This document shows positions 15,091-17,791 of a stretch of 17,791 nucleotides of DNA, piece by piece. The position numbers and the translations under genes were made by a program. The notes beneath the pieces were generated by a model. The model worked only from the letters and a program-made list of their open reading frames with translations, did not search any database and was not told the DNA's origin. Source of the DNA: DATCDR01 sp036510575 (GTDB taxonomy: Bacteria > Actinomycetota > Acidimicrobiia > Acidimicrobiales > Bog-793); NCBI GenBank assembly GCA_036510575.1, contig DATCDR010000015.1:1-17791 (forward strand), read 5' to 3'. Within the stretch, counting starts at the first letter, position 1, and each line of letters opens with the position of its first letter.

Positions 15091-15591
15091 TTGGCTGATA
15101 GCTCGCTACCAACCGCGTTACGCGGCCTTGCTGTCACGCAAGTTGCATTCTTGGTCGCGGATCTCGCGGCAGGGGTCGAGACATGGAGCTCCGCGCTCGG
15201 CAAATCTGACTGGCTTATCTATACCTACGGCCCAGATACCGTGCCCAACCAGACCTTTAGAGGCGAGCCGGGCAACTTCAAGATGCGGCTCGCACTCTCT
15301 GGGACAAGTCCCCAATTGGAGCTGATCGAGCCGCTGGAAGGTCCTTCGATTTATCACGAATGGCTCGAAGACCACGGCTTCGGAGCCCATCACCTCGGTT
15401 TTCATGTGCCGCACCTAGAACCCATTGCAACGACCTTGGCCGCCGAAGGTTTCTCGCCGGTCCAGGCGGGTTCGGGCTACGGCGTTGACGGAGACGGGGC
15501 GTTTGCCTACTACGACCTCATCGATGCCCTCGGTCTTTACGTCGAGATCATCGAGGCACCTGGACGGCGGAGACCTAGCGAAAGCTTGTAG
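15091..15591 (+). CDS. VOC-family protein, methylmalonyl-CoA epimerase-like
   Basis: A single vicinal-oxygen-chelate protein made of two beta-alpha-beta-beta-beta units. It reads most like methylmalonyl-CoA epimerase: VTQVAFLVADLAAGVE at the start, QLELIEPL (76-82), HHLGFHVPHLE (100-110) and LYVEIIE near the end. Expected metal ligands by position are Gln17, Glu78, His101 and Glu152; the first is normally His. The start is uncertain. I use the TTG at 15091, which gives 166 residues and places the first strand where it should be; the GTG at 14890 would add 67 residues of non-VOC character. No strong ribosome binding site is visible at either. It diverges from the FAD monooxygenase and converges on the second VOC gene. 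Epimerase, lyase or binding functions are all possible. Confidence 0.82.
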   Translation: MADSSLPTALRGLAVTQVAFLVADLAAGVETWSSALGKSDWLIYTYGPDTVPNQTFRGEPGNFKMRLALSGTSPQLELIEPLEGPSIYHEWLEDHGFGAHHLGFHVPHLEPIATTLAAEGFSPVQAGSGYGVDGDGAFAYYDLIDALGLYVEIIEAPGRRRPSESL

Positions 15592-15681
15592 CAGTCTCCA
15601 GAGAGCGGCACGAAGATGAGCGTCGGGAGCATCGTGGGAAAGCGGCGCATGAAGCGAGCGTCCCGAGCACCGTTCAGGTCC

Positions 15682-16152
15682 TCAGCGCGTTGGTACCTCG
15701 GGCATTCTTTCAAGAATGGCTAGTAGATCTTCCTCCGGCAATCCCAAATCGATTGACTCGCCGTACGGTTGCGGCCAATTTTTTCCCGTGTGCCAGTACA
15801 CCTCGACTCGATTGCCTTCTGGATCGAAGAAGTAGCAACCAAACGCGTTTCCGTGGCTCACAACTCGGTCGATCAGATAGCCCCGCTCGTTGATCTGCGC
15901 GTAAAAGGCCCGCAGGTCCGCGAGTGAGTCGACCGTGAACGAGATCTGTTGAGCATCGGAGTGGCGCGCCTCATCCCTCATCAGGACGAGCTCGTGATGC
16001 TCTTCTTCAGGTCGAGTGCTCAAAAAAACAATGTCGTCTCCCGCAGCGCGATCGCTCACGGTCATGCCCAAGAACGTCGAGTAAAACTCAATCATCGGCT
16101 CGGGATCTTTGACGTAGATCCCGACATGGCCAAGTCCAGTCACTGTTGGCAT
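15682..16152 (-). CDS. VOC-family protein, catechol 2,3-dioxygenase-like
   Basis: A 156-residue single-domain protein similar to type I extradiol dioxygenase domains. GHVGIYVKDPEPMIEFY gives ligand His9, HHELVLM follows the second strand, SHGNAFGCYFFDPEGNRVEVYW gives the candidate acid/base His100 and ligand Glu117. The middle ligand, normally His in a HHIAFEV-type strand, is Gln69 in AQQISFTV. This makes genuine Fe(II) ring cleavage less certain. The start at 16152 has GGAGGT eight bases upstream. It is transcribed towards the other VOC gene, with about 90 bp between the stops, and diverges from the SRPBCC gene. An upstream TTGACC (in the 16200-16220 region, minus strand) could be a -35 box, but no good -10 is seen. 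Confidence 0.88.
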   Translation of the reverse strand: MPTVTGLGHVGIYVKDPEPMIEFYSTFLGMTVSDRAAGDDIVFLSTRPEEEHHELVLMRDEARHSDAQQISFTVDSLADLRAFYAQINERGYLIDRVVSHGNAFGCYFFDPEGNRVEVYWHTGKNWPQPYGESIDLGLPEEDLLAILERMPEVPTR

Positions 16153-16397
16153 CGCTCCCCACCTCCATCGCTTGGGCCTAACCCACCCACCGTTGGGCTA
16201 GCAAAGGTCAACCCATCTGACCCGCCTCGCGAGCTCGCTTAGACGATGCTACTCACGGGGAGAAGATCCACCCGCTGTGACTCGGCTCAACTCCGGGAAC
16301 GGCCCCGGTGTCCAGGTCGCGGAGGCCACCGGGCACTTAGACATGATCGAGAGTCCCTTTTGCGCGCCTGGGGCCGCGCCGGTGGTAGTAAGGCGGC

Positions 16398-16904
16398 ATG
16401 GGAACTATCCATGTCGCTGCAGAACGCCTGATCCCGGCATCGCCCGCCACCGCATACCGCTACCTCGCCGACATGCACGAGCACGAGCGATTCCTCCCGC
16501 CTGCGTTCTCAAAATTCACCGTCGAACAAGGCGGCGTCGGCGCAGGCAGCGTGGTCGCCTTCACGGTCACCGCCGGAGGACGAAGTCGTCCGTACCGGAT
16601 GACCGTCTCCGAGCCCGCGGCCGGGATGCTCGTGGAAACCGACACTAACTCGAGCCTCGTGACCACCTTCAGCGTCACCGCGCACGGCGACGACGCCCTG
16701 GTGAAGATCGCGACGACCTGGCAGGGTGCGGGCGGGGTCGGCGGATTCTTCGAACGACGATTCGCCCCGAAGGTGATGGCCAAACTCTACGCCGACGAGC
16801 TCGACCGATTCGCTTTGTTCGTGAGCGAGCGGGCGGTCGAGAGCGCGAGGGTCGATGAAGCTGGCGAGGAGTCCTTCCCGGCGAGCGACCCTCCCGCCTA
16901 CTGA
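16398..16904 (+). CDS. SRPBCC (START/Bet v 1-like) domain protein
   Basis: A 168-residue protein with a polyketide-cyclase/SRPBCC ligand-binding fold, recognised from the opening pattern IHVAAERLIPASPATAYRYLADMHEHERFLPPAF, shown here only as the typical strand-helix start, and from the beta-rich middle followed by the long C-terminal helix (FAPKVMAKLYADELDRFALFV). Such proteins bind hydrophobic ligands or act as cyclases or stress proteins; no catalytic residues can be assigned. The tail ends GEESFPASDPPAY after an acidic linker, separate from the fold. The start at 16398 has AAGGCGG just upstream. The phosphoribosyltransferase gene follows on the same strand after 63 bp, so they may be co-transcribed. 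Function unknown. Confidence 0.85.
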   Translation: MGTIHVAAERLIPASPATAYRYLADMHEHERFLPPAFSKFTVEQGGVGAGSVVAFTVTAGGRSRPYRMTVSEPAAGMLVETDTNSSLVTTFSVTAHGDDALVKIATTWQGAGGVGGFFERRFAPKVMAKLYADELDRFALFVSERAVESARVDEAGEESFPASDPPAY

Positions 16905-16967
16905 TCGGAGAAGTCGACGCGGTCCTAACAACTGTCCTCGACAGATTCGCTCAGGCAGAATCTCTAG

Positions 16968-17459
16968 ATGGCGAACTCTTCGACCGAACGCGACCTCGAG
17001 GTCCTCACCTGGGGCGACTTCGGTGTCGGAAGCCGGCTGCTCGCGACCGATATCGCAGCGAGCGGTTTCGCTCCGGATCTCGTGCTCTGCATCGCCCGCG
17101 GTGGCCTCCCGGTCGGCGGGGCGCTCGCGTACGCGCTCGATGTGAAGAACTGCGCAGCTATCAACGTCGAGTTCTACTCGGGCCTTGGTCAACGGATGGA
17201 GGTGCCGGTCGTCCTCCCGCCGACGCCGCCACTGGTCGACCTAGCAGGGCTGAAGGTGCTCCTCGCCGACGACGTCGCGGACTCCGGCGAGACGCTCGCG
17301 CTCGTCACCGGACTCGTTCGACCGCACGTGGCCGAGTTGCGAAGCGCCGTGCTCTACAAAAAGCCGCGATCGATCTCCGAGCCGGACTTCTTTTGGCGCA
17401 GCACCGATCGGTGGATCGCGTTCCCGTGGTCCGCCGATGGACCGGTGACCGCGTCATGA
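16968..17459 (+). CDS. Purine-type phosphoribosyltransferase (Gpt/Hpt-like, type I PRTase)
   Basis: A 163-residue type I phosphoribosyltransferase. The PRPP-binding motif VLLADDVADSGET is at 97-109 and the pyrophosphate loop CIARGGLPVGGALA at 41-54. WIAFPWS near the end is the hood-region pattern seen in xanthine/hypoxanthine-guanine enzymes. It probably transfers a base to PRPP in purine salvage, although many members of this group (COG2236-like) are uncharacterised. The start at 16968 has no clear Shine-Dalgarno; AGGCAG lies about 10 bases upstream and leaderless translation is possible. A small frame starts at an ATGA overlap with its stop (17456) and runs to 17683, but its translation is not convincing. 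Confidence 0.9.
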   Translation: MANSSTERDLEVLTWGDFGVGSRLLATDIAASGFAPDLVLCIARGGLPVGGALAYALDVKNCAAINVEFYSGLGQRMEVPVVLPPTPPLVDLAGLKVLLADDVADSGETLALVTGLVRPHVAELRSAVLYKKPRSISEPDFFWRSTDRWIAFPWSADGPVTAS

Positions 17460-17791
17460 AGCGCGCTATCCGCTCCCCGGGGCCAGGCTGCAGCGTCGAG
17501 TGGCCACCTCGCCAGCCTCAAGGGACGGCCCGAGAGCCCGAAGGTGGCGCGGCCCTCCCCTCAGCAGGTGATACTCGATTGAATGCCTGTCCGCGTAGTC
17601 CGTGCGCTGTGCTCGGACAGATCCGATACGAGGTTCCGAAATGGCAAATGAATTGGGTGCGGCTCCCCTGGAGGGCTGGTTGAGTACGGCGGTGTAGGGG
17701 TTGGAGCTGGGTGTTTGGGTGTGTCGAGGCCGAGAAGGCTCTTGAGCGTGGGCGACGTCGGGCGGGGATCGCTCCTGCGAGGGAGTTATGT
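17460..17791. other. Unassigned right end
   Basis: I find no supportable gene in the last 332 bp. A 75-codon plus-strand frame (17456-17683) overlaps the phosphoribosyltransferase stop by ATGA but is Pro/Arg/Gly-rich. From about 17685 the plus strand becomes strongly G/T-rich (GGTGTAGGGGTTGGAGCTGG, then GGTGTTTGGGTGTG). On the minus strand a 67-codon frame is open after a TAA at 17786-17788, translating to a Pro/Thr-rich stretch with SLLGLDTPKHPAPTPTPP. It could be a transposase tail or a mobile-element end, but I do not recognise it. Confidence 0.35.

Noticed and set aside
16277..16397. Possible remnant of a hydrolase-like C-terminus (VQVAEATGHLDMIESP)
   Set aside because: Too short, no start region, and the frame runs out of phase into the SRPBCC gene; chance is as likely as a gene relic.
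17456..17683. Small ORF starting by ATGA overlap with the phosphoribosyltransferase stop
   Set aside because: The overlap is suggestive of coupling, but the Pro/Arg/Gly-rich translation and lack of family signal do not support a gene.

Overview
The window is high-GC DNA (roughly 60-65% G+C by eye) with short spacers and strong AGGAGG/GGAGG-type ribosome binding sites. Its gene set (bacterial-type Lon, a TraR/DksA-like protein, a DHA2-family efflux pump, an SnoaL/FAD monooxygenase fusion, MetE-like and VOC enzymes) looks most like a soil or aquatic actinomycete. I cannot name the genus. I saw no rRNA, tRNA or CRISPR array. No intact insertion sequence is visible.

Left part (1-4568): a catabolic-looking block. 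On the minus strand lies a DapA-fold protein, followed by a D-2-hydroxyacid dehydrogenase cut by the window edge. Diverging from them on the plus strand is a Rieske non-haem iron oxygenase alpha subunit, followed by a stand-alone formyltetrahydrofolate hydrolase/formyltransferase-type enzyme. The 474-bp divergent spacer carries a dyad of ATTGGC/GCCAAT half-sites directly upstream of a consensus TTGACA box. The DapA-fold protein appears to have lost both the Schiff-base lysine and the catalytic tyrosine of the family.

Middle part (4569-8337): Lon protease, two tandem hairpins behind it, a small TraR/DksA-like protein with all four zinc-finger cysteines replaced, and a convergent small orphan gene of unknown function.

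Right-middle part (8666-14778): four co-directional minus-strand genes, in transcription order an SnoaL/FAD-dependent monooxygenase, a MetE-like zinc methyltransferase, a 14-TM DHA2 efflux transporter and a quinone-oxidoreductase-type MDR enzyme. The monooxygenase most likely starts at a rare ATT codon. Two back-to-back hairpins follow the monooxygenase.

Right part (15091-17791): two convergent single-domain VOC proteins, one epimerase-like and one ring-cleavage-dioxygenase-like, each with Gln in place of a usual metal-binding His. Then come an SRPBCC-domain protein, a phosphoribosyltransferase and about 330 bp of unexplained sequence.

Inference: the oxygenases, VOC enzymes, MDR reductase, aldolase-fold protein and exporter together suggest degradation and tolerance of an aromatic or alicyclic compound. 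The formyl-THF enzyme and MetE-like protein hint that one-carbon or methyl groups are released or moved. No transcription factor gene is visible in the window, so any specific regulator must lie outside it.
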